A stretch of 64,000 nt of DNA from Bacteroidales bacterium (GTDB taxonomy: Bacteria > Bacteroidota > Bacteroidia > Bacteroidales > UBA932): contig JAFYZZ010000083.1 of assembly GCA_017548445.1 (NCBI GenBank), positions 52,825-116,824 of the forward strand, given 5' to 3'. Positions within the stretch are counted from its first letter, which is position 1. Each line of letters begins with the position of its first letter. Under the pieces are notes generated by a model, which worked only from the letters and a program-made list of their open reading frames with translations, ran no database searches and had not been told where the DNA came from. The position numbers and the translations under genes were made by a program. Of this stretch, positions 9,817-18,496 are shown piece by piece.

Positions 9817-10587
9817 ATGATAGGCTTTGCGAGAAAAGTGAAAAAGACCCCTATCGGGAAGTTGAATCTATTTTCAGTTGGGCAAGCAGGATTTATCATT
9901 AAGAGTAAGAGTGGTAAATTATTAGGGATAGATTTATATCTTTCTGATTTTTCAGAACGGGATGAAGGACATATCGGATTCAAGAGAATGCTCCCAAAGA
10001 TTTTGGGTACAAAGGAAGTAGTTTTTGATTATCTTATTGCTACGCATGAGCATTCTGACCATTATGATTATGATTCTATGAAAGATCTGATGGAGAATGG
10101 TCATACGGAACTATTTGCAAGCGTGGATTGTGAACGGCTTTCGGTCTTATTGGGAATAGATTCAAATAGAGTTAGGTACGTTAAGCCTGGAGACAGTTTT
10201 TATAGAGATGGCTTTAGTTTTTTCTTTATCAATTGTGACCATGGTATTGGCGCTCCTGATGCGGTTGGTATTATTGTGGAGGTTGATGGTAAAAGAATTG
10301 TCGAAGTTGGCGACACTTGTTTGCGTTTAGATAGGAAAGAAGAATATCTCTCAAGAGGATCCATTGATGTATTAATAGCTCCGATTAATGGGGCTTATGG
10401 TAACCTGAATGAGGATGATTGCGCTAAATTGAGCGAACTTTTGAGCCCAAAACTAACAATTCCTTGTCATTATGGTATGTTCGCTTCTCACTTTGGACTT
10501 CCTGGTTTATTCATGAAGCATATGAAGTCTTATTGTCCCAATAATGCTTACTTGATTATGACTCAAGGAGAATCAATAGAATTATGA
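9817..10587 (+). CDS. MBL-fold metallo-hydrolase (UlaG-like) of the polysaccharide locus
   Basis: A 256-residue metallo-beta-lactamase-fold protein. The metal motif THEHSDHYDYD (HxHxDH) is intact, with later His/Asp ligands plausible at NCDHGIGAPDA, EVGDTCLR and IPCHYGMFASH. The layout is like UlaG, an ascorbate-6-phosphate lactonase. There is no signal peptide, so it is cytoplasmic. It heads three closely spaced genes (gaps of 19 and 8 bases) with an ATP-grasp ligase and an SDR oxidoreductase. The three probably modify or build an unusual substituent. The true substrate is unknown. AT-rich. Confidence 0.75.
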   Translation: MIGFARKVKKTPIGKLNLFSVGQAGFIIKSKSGKLLGIDLYLSDFSERDEGHIGFKRMLPKILGTKEVVFDYLIATHEHSDHYDYDSMKDLMENGHTELFASVDCERLSVLLGIDSNRVRYVKPGDSFYRDGFSFFFINCDHGIGAPDAVGIIVEVDGKRIVEVGDTCLRLDRKEEYLSRGSIDVLIAPINGAYGNLNEDDCAKLSELLSPKLTIPCHYGMFASHFGLPGLFMKHMKSYCPNNAYLIMTQGESIEL

Positions 10588-10606
10588 CAATACAAAATAA
10601 AACATT

Positions 10607-11896
10607 ATGACTAAAGAATTTGACGGCAAGAAATTGCTGATAATGGGAGGAAATCCGGAAACGACTCCGTTAGTGATGTTGGCAAATGAGATGGGTATAA
10701 AGACAATCGTAACAAGTGCCCGGTCTACAGATGATGCAAAAAAGTATGCTTGGAAAAGCTTTGATGTCGACGGCATGGATGTGCCGGGCGTTGTGGCATT
10801 GGCTAGAGAGCAGCAAGTAGATGGCGTACTTGTTGGAGTCGCGGATATCTTAGTGCCTTCATATTGTAAGGTATGTGATGCACTTGGATTCCCTTGTTAT
10901 GCTTCTCAACAAGTTGTTGATGTCTTTTCGTTTAAAGATGTTTTTAAGTCAACTTGTGAAAGTTTTGGTATACACGGAATACCTGAGTACTATCTTGATG
11001 CGGACCTTAAGAAGAGTGATATGGCGAAGATCCAATATCCCGTAATGGTGAAACCGGTGGATAATGGAGGTGGAGTCGGTATGACTCTTTGTTATAATGA
11101 GAAGGAGTTAATACCGGCAGTAAAGAAGGCCCTGGATGCATCAAACAAAAAACGCTTTATTGTTGAACGCTATATGCAGTGCGAGGATGTTGGTATCTAT
11201 TACACTTTTAAGGATGGTTATTGCAGTGTTTCTTGTGTCTTTGATCGTCATACTTCATCTGAGCAAAAAGGTTTTAGTCGCGTAAACCTTGGCAGTATTT
11301 ATCCTTCCAAACATTTTGATGATTATTTCAGTCGGATGCATCCTAATGCAGTCAGAATGTTTGAGAGCATTGGCGTGAAGAATGGCGTCTTGTTGATATC
11401 GGGTTTCTATGAGGATGGCGAGTTCTATGTGTATGATCCTGGATATCGGCTCCAAGGAGAGGCGCCACATTTGTTAATGAAAGCTATTCATGGATTTGAT
11501 CAGAGAGAAATGTTGATTCGCTTTGCATTAACTGGTTCAGAAGGTGATATCGACTTGAGAAAAGAAGATGATCCAAAGCTAAGAGGGAAATGGGCAGCTA
11601 CTCTTTGGTTCTTACTAAAAGCTGGAACTATCAGTAAGATTGAAGGATTGGTGGAGGCTGAAAACGATATTAGGATTGTTGCAAATGTTCAGCGTTTACA
11701 CGAGGGCGATTGCGTTCATCCAGAATGGGTCGGGACAGAAAGACAAGTACTTACCCGACTTTATGTTGTTTGCGATACGAAAGAGCAACTGGCAGAAGCA
11801 CTTCAAGAATATCAAGGTAAGGTTAAAGCATATGATGAAAACGGACACAATATGCTTTTGAATGGATTTGATGTTAGAGAAGCACTGAATTATTAG
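10607..11896 (+). CDS. ATP-grasp carboxylate-amine/thiol ligase-like protein
   Basis: A 429-residue protein with ATP-grasp layout: an N-terminal PurK/CarB-like Rossmann domain (KLLIMGGNPETTPLVMLANE), a central ATP-grasp fold (YPVMVKPVDNGGGVGMTLCY for the glycine-rich loop, RFIVERYMQCEDVGIYYTF for the adenine-contact region, FYVYDPGYRLQGEAP for metal-binding residues), and a C-terminal extension of about 100 residues. Family members join a carboxylate, activated as acyl phosphate, to an amine or other nucleophile. Since the locus makes a uronic acid, amide formation on it is one possibility, but that is inference. It lies between the MBL hydrolase and the SDR. Confidence 0.75.
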   Translation: MTKEFDGKKLLIMGGNPETTPLVMLANEMGIKTIVTSARSTDDAKKYAWKSFDVDGMDVPGVVALAREQQVDGVLVGVADILVPSYCKVCDALGFPCYASQQVVDVFSFKDVFKSTCESFGIHGIPEYYLDADLKKSDMAKIQYPVMVKPVDNGGGVGMTLCYNEKELIPAVKKALDASNKKRFIVERYMQCEDVGIYYTFKDGYCSVSCVFDRHTSSEQKGFSRVNLGSIYPSKHFDDYFSRMHPNAVRMFESIGVKNGVLLISGFYEDGEFYVYDPGYRLQGEAPHLLMKAIHGFDQREMLIRFALTGSEGDIDLRKEDDPKLRGKWAATLWFLLKAGTISKIEGLVEAENDIRIVANVQRLHEGDCVHPEWVGTERQVLTRLYVVCDTKEQLAEALQEYQGKVKAYDENGHNMLLNGFDVREALNY

Positions 11897-11904
11897 TTTG
11901 AGTT

Positions 11905-12681
11905 ATGGCAGAGAAAAAACTTGAAGGAAAGGTTATCGTTATATCTGGTGGCACAAAAGGGGTTGGGCGAGCAGCTGCAGAAGAATTCTCTCGACAGGGT
12001 GCTACTGTGGTGATAGGAGGTCGGGACGAAGAGTCTGCTAGGAAGTCAATCAGGCTAATGAAAACATACGGGACCGATGGGCTGTTTGTCCATACGGATG
12101 TCGAAAACGTCGAGGACTGTAAGAAACTGTTTGATAACGCTTATGAAGCATTCGGTAGAATTAATGGTTTTTTTAATTATGCTGGAGTAACGTATTTTTC
12201 GCCTTTAGACCAATGTGACGAGTGGACATTCAATAAAATAATGAATATTAATTTTAGAGCCGCTTTTTTTTGCGCCCAGCAGGCTATTAAGTATTTCCGA
12301 CTAAACGGAGAAGAAGGTGGATCAATCGTGTTCACTGGGTCGCCTCATGCCTGGAGTGGAGAAATCGACAGGGCTGCTTATGCTTGTTCGAAAGGAGTGC
12401 TGCTTACATTAAGCGAGCATATTGCACATCATTATTCAAAAGAGCATATCAGATCGAATTATTTGACTCTTGGGTGGACTCCTACAGAAGGAGAGGTGGA
12501 GCTTCGTAAAAATGCTGGGATGTCAGAAGCGGAACTGCGTAAATATGCGGCTACCTTCATCCCTGCAGGTAGGATGTCCGAAAAATCAGATTATCTCGAT
12601 GCTTTGGTTTATTTGATGTCAGATGGCTCAAAAATGACCACGGGGAGTAATTTCCGTATTACCGGTGGATTATATATGTAA
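11905..12681 (+). CDS. SDR-family oxidoreductase (FabG-like) of the polysaccharide locus
   Basis: A 258-residue classical SDR: VISGGTKGVGRAAAEE gives the TGxxxGxG cofactor loop, FNYAGVTYF the NAG-type motif, VFTGSPHAWSG the active-site Ser and AAYACSKGVL the Tyr-x3-Lys. It ends with the usual GGLYM-type C-terminus. It reduces or oxidises a small substrate with NAD(P)H. Its gene follows the ATP-grasp gene by 8 bases and is the last of the trio; 194 bases without a gene follow. FabG-type fatty-acid synthesis is unlikely here because no acyl carrier genes are nearby. Confidence 0.8.
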   Translation: MAEKKLEGKVIVISGGTKGVGRAAAEEFSRQGATVVIGGRDEESARKSIRLMKTYGTDGLFVHTDVENVEDCKKLFDNAYEAFGRINGFFNYAGVTYFSPLDQCDEWTFNKIMNINFRAAFFCAQQAIKYFRLNGEEGGSIVFTGSPHAWSGEIDRAAYACSKGVLLTLSEHIAHHYSKEHIRSNYLTLGWTPTEGEVELRKNAGMSEAELRKYAATFIPAGRMSEKSDYLDALVYLMSDGSKMTTGSNFRITGGLYM

Positions 12682-12784
12682 TAATCCGTGTTTAAATCTA
12701 ATTTAGGAGGTGTAAGTTTTCGGCGGCATATTGTCTTATGTCGCTAAGTAAATACTTTGAATTGTTTTTAGTTTGGCATGGGAC

Positions 12785-12792
12785 TAGTTTTG
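12785..12792 (+). promoter_or_regulatory. Possible Bacteroidetes -7 element (TAGTTTTG) before capE
   Basis: In the 194-base gap between the SDR gene and capE, TAGTTTTG fits TAnnTTTG. An ATTG at 12761-12764, 20 bases upstream, could stand in for the -33 TTTG. It would start the capEFG block with an 80-base leader. The gap is AT-rich, so chance matches are likely. Confidence 0.3.
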
Positions 12793-12875
12793 GGGCGTAT
12801 ACTTTGCTTAATAGTTTGAAAACAGGATTGTTTACGCTGGTATAGGATTATTGTTAAATATATATGTAAAAAGAA

Positions 12876-13967
12876 ATGAGCATATTTGAAGGTAAATCTT
12901 TATTGATTACGGGTGGAACGGGTAGTTTTGGAAATGCGGTTTTAAGGCGCTTTTTGGAGAGTGATATTAAAGAGATTCGCATTTTGAGTCGCGATGAAAA
13001 GAAGCAGGATGACATGCGTCATTATCTTCAGGCACAGCGTCCCGATGTCTGTAATAAAGTTAAATTCTACATCGGTAATGTCCGCGATAGGGAATCAGTT
13101 GACATTGCGATGCGAGGAGTCGATTATGTCTTTAGCGCAGCGGCATTGAAACAAGTCCCGAGTTGCGAATTCTTCCCAATGGAAGCTGTGCGGACCAATG
13201 TGGAGGGCACTAACAATGTTTTGCTCTCGGCCATTGACAATGGCGTGAAAAATGTCGTGGTGCTTAGTACTGACAAAGCTGCCTATCCGATAAATGCAAT
13301 GGGGATTTCCAAGGCGATGATGGAGAAAGTGGCAATTGCTCAGGGGCGTGCGTTGGGCGAAGGCGCAACCACGACCATATGCTGTACCCGTTATGGTAAT
13401 GTGATGGCCAGTCGTGGCTCTGTGATTCCTCTATGGGTAGAGCAGATGATGCAGGGTAAGCCAATAACTATCACAGACCCGAATATGACACGCTTTATGA
13501 TGACCCTTGACGATGCGGTTAATCTCGTGGTCTATGCTTTTACCCATGGTCACAATGGTGACCTGTTCGTTCAAAAGGCTCCAGCTGCTACGCTAAGTAC
13601 TTTAGCCCAGGCGCTAAAGGAGATTTATTCAACAATAGATTCTAAATATGGCGAGACGGAGGTGAAGGTGATAGGAACGCGTCACGGTGAGAAACTTTAC
13701 GAGACACTGGTGACCCGCGAAGAAATGGCGCGCGCGATTGATATGGGCGATTATTGGCGGATTCCGTGCGATACTCGTGATTTGAATTATGACAAGTTCT
13801 TCACGGAAGGTAACGAAGATGTGTCGAAAAATGAGGATTACCATAGCCACAATACCCGGAGGCTCGACGTCGAAGGAATGAGGGAGCTTCTCTTAAAATT
13901 GCGCTTTATCCGTGAAGACCTTGGGCTTGAGCCTAGAGCCAAGTCGAGAGAAATCCGAAGTGAGTAA
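12876..13967 (+). CDS. capE: UDP-N-acetylglucosamine 4,6-dehydratase/5-epimerase (CapE/WbjB)
   Basis: A 363-residue soluble SDR: TGGTGSFGNAVLRRFL at the cofactor loop, and STDKAAYPINAMGISKAMME with the Met/Lys arrangement typical of inverting 4,6-dehydratases (FlaA1, PseB, CapE). It turns UDP-GlcNAc into the 4-keto-6-deoxy-L-talo intermediate that opens UDP-L-FucNAc synthesis. The assignment is strong because CapF and CapG follow in order, 4 bases away and then overlapping. The AT-rich start grades into a GC-rich capF, a likely exchange joint. It differs from the membrane-bound dehydratase at 50374. Confidence 0.9.
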   Translation: MSIFEGKSLLITGGTGSFGNAVLRRFLESDIKEIRILSRDEKKQDDMRHYLQAQRPDVCNKVKFYIGNVRDRESVDIAMRGVDYVFSAAALKQVPSCEFFPMEAVRTNVEGTNNVLLSAIDNGVKNVVVLSTDKAAYPINAMGISKAMMEKVAIAQGRALGEGATTTICCTRYGNVMASRGSVIPLWVEQMMQGKPITITDPNMTRFMMTLDDAVNLVVYAFTHGHNGDLFVQKAPAATLSTLAQALKEIYSTIDSKYGETEVKVIGTRHGEKLYETLVTREEMARAIDMGDYWRIPCDTRDLNYDKFFTEGNEDVSKNEDYHSHNTRRLDVEGMRELLLKLRFIREDLGLEPRAKSREIRSE

Positions 13968-13971
13968 AGAT

Positions 13972-15174
13972 ATGAAGATTCTGGTTACCGGCGCCAAAGG
14001 TTTTTTTGGCCGCAATCTGTGCTCCCAGTTGAACAACATCAAGAACGGCAAGGCTCGTAACTATGGCGTGACCATAGAAGAAGTCTACGAATATGACATT
14101 GATTCCTCGCCGGAAGAGTTGAATGCTGCTTGCGCGCAAGCAGACTTCGTTTTCAACCTCGCAGGCGTCAACCGGCCCAAGGATACTGCGGAGTTTATGT
14201 CTGGCAACTTCGGCTTTGCGAGCACCCTGCTCGACACCCTCCGTAAGCACGGCAACCGGTGCCCCTTGATGCTCAGCAGCAGCCAGCAGGCCAGCCTAGC
14301 AGGCCGCTTCGGGAACTCCGAGTATGGTCGCAGCAAGAAAGCGGGGGAAGACCTTTTTCTCAAATACGGTGAAGATACGGGTGCTCGCGTGCTGGTTTAC
14401 CGCTTCCCGAATCTTTTCGGTAAATGGTGCCGCCCCAACTACAACAGCGCCGTTGCAACCTTCTGCAACGCCATCGCTAATGATCTCCCCTACAAGGTCA
14501 ATGACCCCTCTGTCGAACTCGAACTCCTATACATCGACGACCTTGTTGACGAGATGATTGAAGCTCTTAAGGGAAACGAGCACCGCTGCGACTTCGACGG
14601 CCTCGGTGTCTTCCCGATCAAGGACGGCAAATACTGCTATGTTCCCACGACACACCGTGCGACTCTCGGCGAAATCGTGGACCTGCTCCAATCATTCGCT
14701 GGCCAACCCAAAACCTTGATGCTTCCGGAGATCCCGTCAGGCAGCTTTGCCAAGAAGTTGTACTCTACCTACTTAAGCTATCTCCCCAAAGAAAAGGTCG
14801 CCTTCCCGCTGAAGATGAACGTGGATCCGCGCGGCTCCTTCACCGAACTGCTCAAAACCGCGAGCCACGGCCAGTTCAGCGTAAATGTCTCCAAGCCCGG
14901 CATCACCAAAGGCCAGCACTGGCACAACACCAAATGGGAGTTCTTCATCGTAGTCAGCGGACACGCCCTCATCCAGGAACGCAAGATCGGCACGGACGAA
15001 GTCCTCAACTTCGAGGTCTCCGGAGACAACATTCAAGCCGTCCATATGCTCCCCGGCTACACCCACAATATCATCAATCTGTCCGACACCGCACCCCTGG
15101 TCACGCTGATGTGGGCCAACGAACTCTTTGACCCTAACAAACCTGACACATATTATGAACCAGTTCAAGAATAA
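13972..15174 (+). CDS. capF: Bifunctional UDP-2-acetamido-2,6-dideoxy-hexulose reductase/epimerase (CapF/WbjC)
   Basis: A 400-residue protein from ATG 13972; an in-frame start at 13912 would run into capE and is not preferred. The N-terminal part is an SDR (ILVTGAKGFFGRNLCSQL; SEYGRSKKAGEDLF). The C-terminal roughly 115 residues form a cupin with GQHWHNTKWEFFIVVSGHAL, the zinc site seen in CapF of S. aureus, where the cupin does C3 epimerisation and the SDR reduces C4. Together they yield UDP-N-acetyl-L-talosamine-type intermediate. It sits between capE and capG as in S. aureus type 5/8 capsule loci. GC-rich throughout. Confidence 0.92.
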   Translation: MKILVTGAKGFFGRNLCSQLNNIKNGKARNYGVTIEEVYEYDIDSSPEELNAACAQADFVFNLAGVNRPKDTAEFMSGNFGFASTLLDTLRKHGNRCPLMLSSSQQASLAGRFGNSEYGRSKKAGEDLFLKYGEDTGARVLVYRFPNLFGKWCRPNYNSAVATFCNAIANDLPYKVNDPSVELELLYIDDLVDEMIEALKGNEHRCDFDGLGVFPIKDGKYCYVPTTHRATLGEIVDLLQSFAGQPKTLMLPEIPSGSFAKKLYSTYLSYLPKEKVAFPLKMNVDPRGSFTELLKTASHGQFSVNVSKPGITKGQHWHNTKWEFFIVVSGHALIQERKIGTDEVLNFEVSGDNIQAVHMLPGYTHNIINLSDTAPLVTLMWANELFDPNKPDTYYEPVQE

Positions 15175-16312
15175 TGGCAAACTCAAGCTCCTCATCATCG
15201 TCGGCACCCGCCCGGAGATTATCCGTTTGGCGGCGGTCATCAACAAATGCAGGAAGTACTTCGACTGCCTGTTGGCACACACCGGGCAGAATTATGATTA
15301 CAACCTCAACGGAGTTTTCTTCAAGGATCTGAAACTCGCTGCGCCTGATGTCTATCTGGATGCCGTTGGGAAAGACTTGGGGGAGACGATGGGTAATATC
15401 ATTGCTAAGAGTTACCAGTTGATGGTCGAGGTCAAGCCCGACGCCGTACTGGTCCTGGGTGATACCAACTCCTGTCTGTCCGTCATTGGCGCCAAGCGCC
15501 TGCACATCCCCATCTTCCATATGGAGGCAGGTAACCGCTGCAAGGATGAATGCCTGCCCGAGGAAACCAATCGCCGCATCGTCGATATCATCAGTGATGT
15601 GAATATGGCTTATTCGGAGCACGCCCGTCGCTATCTCGCTGAATGCGGCCTTCCCAAGGAGCGTACCTATGTGACTGGTAGTCCGATGGCAGAGGTGCTT
15701 CGCCTGAACCTTGCCGAGATCGAGGCTTCTGACATCCACGCCCGTCTTGGCCTGGAGAAAGGCAAATACATCCTGCTTTCTGCTCACCGCGAGGAGAATA
15801 TTGACACGGAGAAGAACTTCTTCTCGCTCTTTAATGGCATTAATGCTATGGCGGAGAAGTATGATCTTCCTATTCTCTATAGTTGCCATCCTAGAAGTCG
15901 TAAGCGCTTGGAGGCCAGTGGCTTCCAGCTTGACAGGCGTGTTATCCGGCATGAGCCTTTAGGCTTTCATGACTACAATTGCCTCCAAATGAACGCTTTC
16001 GCTGTGGTCTCTGACAGCGGGACCCTGCCAGAAGAAAGCAGTTTCTTCACGAGTATCGGCAAGCCATTCCCGGCTATCTGCATTCGAACCTCAACTGAGC
16101 GACCTGAAGCTCTGGATAAGGCTTGTTTCTTTATCGCCGGGATTGACGAAAAGTCTTTGCTTCAAGCAGTGGATACGGCTGTCTCTATGAATGTCGCCGG
16201 AGATCATGGAATTCCCGTTCCGGATTATTTAGATGAAATAGTATCCACGAAGGTCATTAAGATTATTCAATCTTATACTGGGATCGTGAATAAGATGGTT
16301 TGGAGAAAATAG
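15155..16312 (+). CDS. capG: UDP-N-acetyl-L-fucosamine synthase, C2-epimerase (CapG/WbjD, WecB family)
   Basis: About 385 residues from ATG 15155, overlapping the capF end by 20 bases. WecB-type epimerase landmarks are IIVGTRPEIIRLAAVI, LGDTNSCLSVIGAK, FHMEAGNRCKDECLPEETNR, LLSAHREENIDT and VVSDSGTLPEESSF. It inverts C2 to give UDP-L-FucNAc, finishing the pathway begun by capE and capF. Generic UDP-GlcNAc 2-epimerase (ManNAc) activity is the alternative, but gene order favours CapG. Composition becomes AT-richer in the last third. Confidence 0.9.
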   Translation: MNQFKNNGKLKLLIIVGTRPEIIRLAAVINKCRKYFDCLLAHTGQNYDYNLNGVFFKDLKLAAPDVYLDAVGKDLGETMGNIIAKSYQLMVEVKPDAVLVLGDTNSCLSVIGAKRLHIPIFHMEAGNRCKDECLPEETNRRIVDIISDVNMAYSEHARRYLAECGLPKERTYVTGSPMAEVLRLNLAEIEASDIHARLGLEKGKYILLSAHREENIDTEKNFFSLFNGINAMAEKYDLPILYSCHPRSRKRLEASGFQLDRRVIRHEPLGFHDYNCLQMNAFAVVSDSGTLPEESSFFTSIGKPFPAICIRTSTERPEALDKACFFIAGIDEKSLLQAVDTAVSMNVAGDHGIPVPDYLDEIVSTKVIKIIQSYTGIVNKMVWRK

Positions 16313-16322
16313 TATTTACACG

Positions 16323-17108
16323 GTGCCCCTTTTGAGATTATTACATAAACATCTGTTCACTGTTCTTGTCCTTGCTCTATTTCTTAATGGTTTTGAAAGC
16401 AGAGGACAGTTTATGGATGGAGCGTCTGGTTTACTTCTGATGCCCTCTGCGGAGATGAATCAGTCCGGGACTTTAATGATTACAAATAACTTTATGAATG
16501 CCCATACGCTTCCGTCAGATACTTGGGGGTATAATTCTTTTGGTTATGGGTTCGATATCACTTTATGGCAGCGATTGGAGGTTTATTATACATGCATTCT
16601 TTTAGTCGGAAAGCGTAAGCCGAATCCGACAGAGAGGGATTTGATAATGTTCAATCAAGACCGGCATTTAGGTGTTAAAATGCTCTTGCTGAAAGGGGGA
16701 GATTTTGGGGTAGAATGGCTCCCGAAACTAGCGGTTGGAATAAATGATTTTGACAAGGGGATGTTTACGGCTAGGGGTCAAGGTAATGGCTTCTTCACTC
16801 GGTTTTACGCTGTTGCCTCAGAATCGTTTCTAACCGTTACTGGCCCTGTCGGTGCTCATCTTGGATATCAATTTAACAATTGGACGTATTATTCTCTAAG
16901 CGGCCCAATTGCCGCGATTGATTGGGAACCAGTCTGGCTGCAAAACGAAGATTTGATCTCGACAAAGTTAATAGTTGAATACGATGCACGGACGCTTAAT
17001 ATCGGCGTGGTTGCATCCATCTGGCAAGATCGATTTGAGGCGATGATGGAACTGCAGGCTTTTAGATGGTTTTCCGCAGGAATTAGATATAAATTGGTTT
17101 TAAGATAA
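16323..17108 (+). CDS. Short YjbH-like outer-membrane beta-barrel protein
   Basis: A 261-residue protein from GTG 16323, with a signal peptide (LFTVLVLALFLNGF) and a segment QFMDGASGLLLMPSAEMNQS that is the typical opening of YjbH/GfcD-type outer-membrane proteins of exopolysaccharide loci. Alternating aromatic/polar strands end in a C-terminal YKLVLR. Classical YjbH is about 700 residues with GfcB and GfcC partners; here only a short single barrel stands alone, with no partner in view. It may help secretion or surface display of the polymer. AT-rich between GC-rich capG and the aminotransferase gene. Confidence 0.55.
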   Translation: MPLLRLLHKHLFTVLVLALFLNGFESRGQFMDGASGLLLMPSAEMNQSGTLMITNNFMNAHTLPSDTWGYNSFGYGFDITLWQRLEVYYTCILLVGKRKPNPTERDLIMFNQDRHLGVKMLLLKGGDFGVEWLPKLAVGINDFDKGMFTARGQGNGFFTRFYAVASESFLTVTGPVGAHLGYQFNNWTYYSLSGPIAAIDWEPVWLQNEDLISTKLIVEYDARTLNIGVVASIWQDRFEAMMELQAFRWFSAGIRYKLVLR

Positions 17109-17119
17109 GTTTAAGTTTA

Positions 17120-18376
17120 ATGATAATGAGCAGGCGTATCTATCTCTGTCTTGCCCATATGAGCGAGGCGGGAATTGAGCAAAAGTATATCCAGGAGGCA
17201 TTTGATACGAACTGGGTAGTGCCCCTGGGCCCGAACGTGAATGGGTTTGAGGCAGACTTGGAGGCGTTCGTGGGGCAGGATAAGCGAGTCGTGGCCCTTT
17301 CGTCCGGCACGGCGGCAGTGCACCTGGGCTTGATCGCGTGTGGCGTAGGGCCGGGCGATGAGGTGCTGGTGCAGTCGTTCACCTTCTGCGCAAGTTCTCA
17401 CCCGATTACGTACCTCGGCGCGACGCCGGTGTTCGTGGACAGCGAGCGGGACACCTGGAATATGGATCCCGACCTGCTGGAGGAGGCCATCAGGGACCGT
17501 ATCGCCAAGACGGGCAAGACCCCGAAGGCCATCGTGCCGGTGGCGCTTTACGGGATGCCGTACCGCATCGACAGGATTATGGCCATTGCCGACAAGTTCG
17601 GGATTCCGGTGGTCGAGGATGCGGCGGAAGGCTTCGGCTCCCGGTTTAACGGGCAGGTGCTGGGGACCTTCGGCAAGTACGGCGTGCTGTCGTTCAACGG
17701 CAACAAGATGATCACGACTTCCGGCGGCGGTGCGCTGATTACGCCGGACGAGGATGCGTGGCGCGAGATTATGATGTACGCGACGCAGTTCCGGGAGAGC
17801 TACCCGTACTACCAGCACGAAAGGATTGGTTACAACTACCGGATGTCCAATATTTGCGCGGGCATCGGCCGCGGGCAGATGACGGTGGCGAACGACCACA
17901 TCGCCCATCACAAGCACGTACAGGCGTTATATGAGGAACTGCTGGCGGGCGTGCCCGGTGTAGCGGTCCATCGCCAGCCTGCCGGTGGGGAGTATGATTC
18001 CAACTATTGGCTCTGCACGATCACGCTGGATCCCGCCCTTCGTATAAAGGGTCAGGAGAGTGCATACAAGACTATCGTGAAGGGGGCCGTAGGCGGCGCT
18101 GCCGGCGTGATCCACGCGGCTTCCTCTGCCGTGACCGACTGCCAGCCGAACGATAATGTCGAGGCGTTGCGGGTGTTTATGGACGCTGCCGGAGTCGAAG
18201 CGCGTCCCGTCTGGAAGCCGATGCACAAGCAGCCGGTGTACCGCGGCGCCCCCGCGTATGTGAACGGCGTGTCCGAGGCGGTGTTTAAGGTTGGGATGTG
18301 CTTGCCTGCCGGGCCGTATGTGTCCGGTGATGACGTGCGGTTCATTGTCGAAACCATCAAGGACGCGATTGTCTAG
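17120..18376 (+). CDS. DegT/DnrJ/EryC1/StrS aminotransferase (PglE/WcfR-like)
   Basis: A 418-residue PLP-dependent sugar aminotransferase; ATG 17126 is an alternative start. LSSGTAAVHLGL is the PLP-phosphate loop, VPVALYGMPY and VVEDAAEGFGSRF hold the Asp that contacts the pyridine nitrogen, and SFNGNKMITTSGGGALIT holds the Schiff-base lysine. Family members aminate 4-keto-6-deoxy-UDP sugars using glutamate. A suitable substrate could come from the WbpM-type dehydratase at 50374, giving an initiating 4-amino sugar for the PglC-like transferase, as WcfR/WcfS do in B. fragilis PSA; that link is inferred. GC-rich, and followed by a terminator that closes the locus. Confidence 0.88.
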   Translation: MIMSRRIYLCLAHMSEAGIEQKYIQEAFDTNWVVPLGPNVNGFEADLEAFVGQDKRVVALSSGTAAVHLGLIACGVGPGDEVLVQSFTFCASSHPITYLGATPVFVDSERDTWNMDPDLLEEAIRDRIAKTGKTPKAIVPVALYGMPYRIDRIMAIADKFGIPVVEDAAEGFGSRFNGQVLGTFGKYGVLSFNGNKMITTSGGGALITPDEDAWREIMMYATQFRESYPYYQHERIGYNYRMSNICAGIGRGQMTVANDHIAHHKHVQALYEELLAGVPGVAVHRQPAGGEYDSNYWLCTITLDPALRIKGQESAYKTIVKGAVGGAAGVIHAASSAVTDCQPNDNVEALRVFMDAAGVEARPVWKPMHKQPVYRGAPAYVNGVSEAVFKVGMCLPAGPYVSGDDVRFIVETIKDAIV

Positions 18377-18406
18377 GTTCCCGTTTTAGTTGCTTATAGA
18401 CAAATT

Positions 18407-18446
18407 AACCCCGAAAGTTTCTTGAGCTTTCGGGGTTTGTTGTTTT
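18407..18446 (+). terminator. Rho-independent terminator closing the polysaccharide operon
   Basis: CCCCGAAAG (18409-18417) pairs perfectly with CTTTCGGGG (18427-18435) around a 9-base loop, extended by AA/TT, and a T-rich run TTTGTTGTTTTT follows. It lies 30 bases after the aminotransferase stop and before the superoxide dismutase promoter. Confidence 0.9.
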
Positions 18447-18462
18447 TCCTTGCGAAAAGCGC

Positions 18463-18470
18463 TACATTTG
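18463..18470 (+). promoter_or_regulatory. -7 element TACATTTG of the superoxide dismutase promoter
   Basis: TACATTTG matches the Bacteroidetes TAnnTTTG consensus. It lies 26 bases before the ATG at 18497 and just after the terminator. The nearest upstream TTTG (18436-18439) is 23 bases away, slightly longer than usual. Confidence 0.6.
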
Positions 18471-18496
18471 TCCGAGAATAAAACCCAGACCGCATT

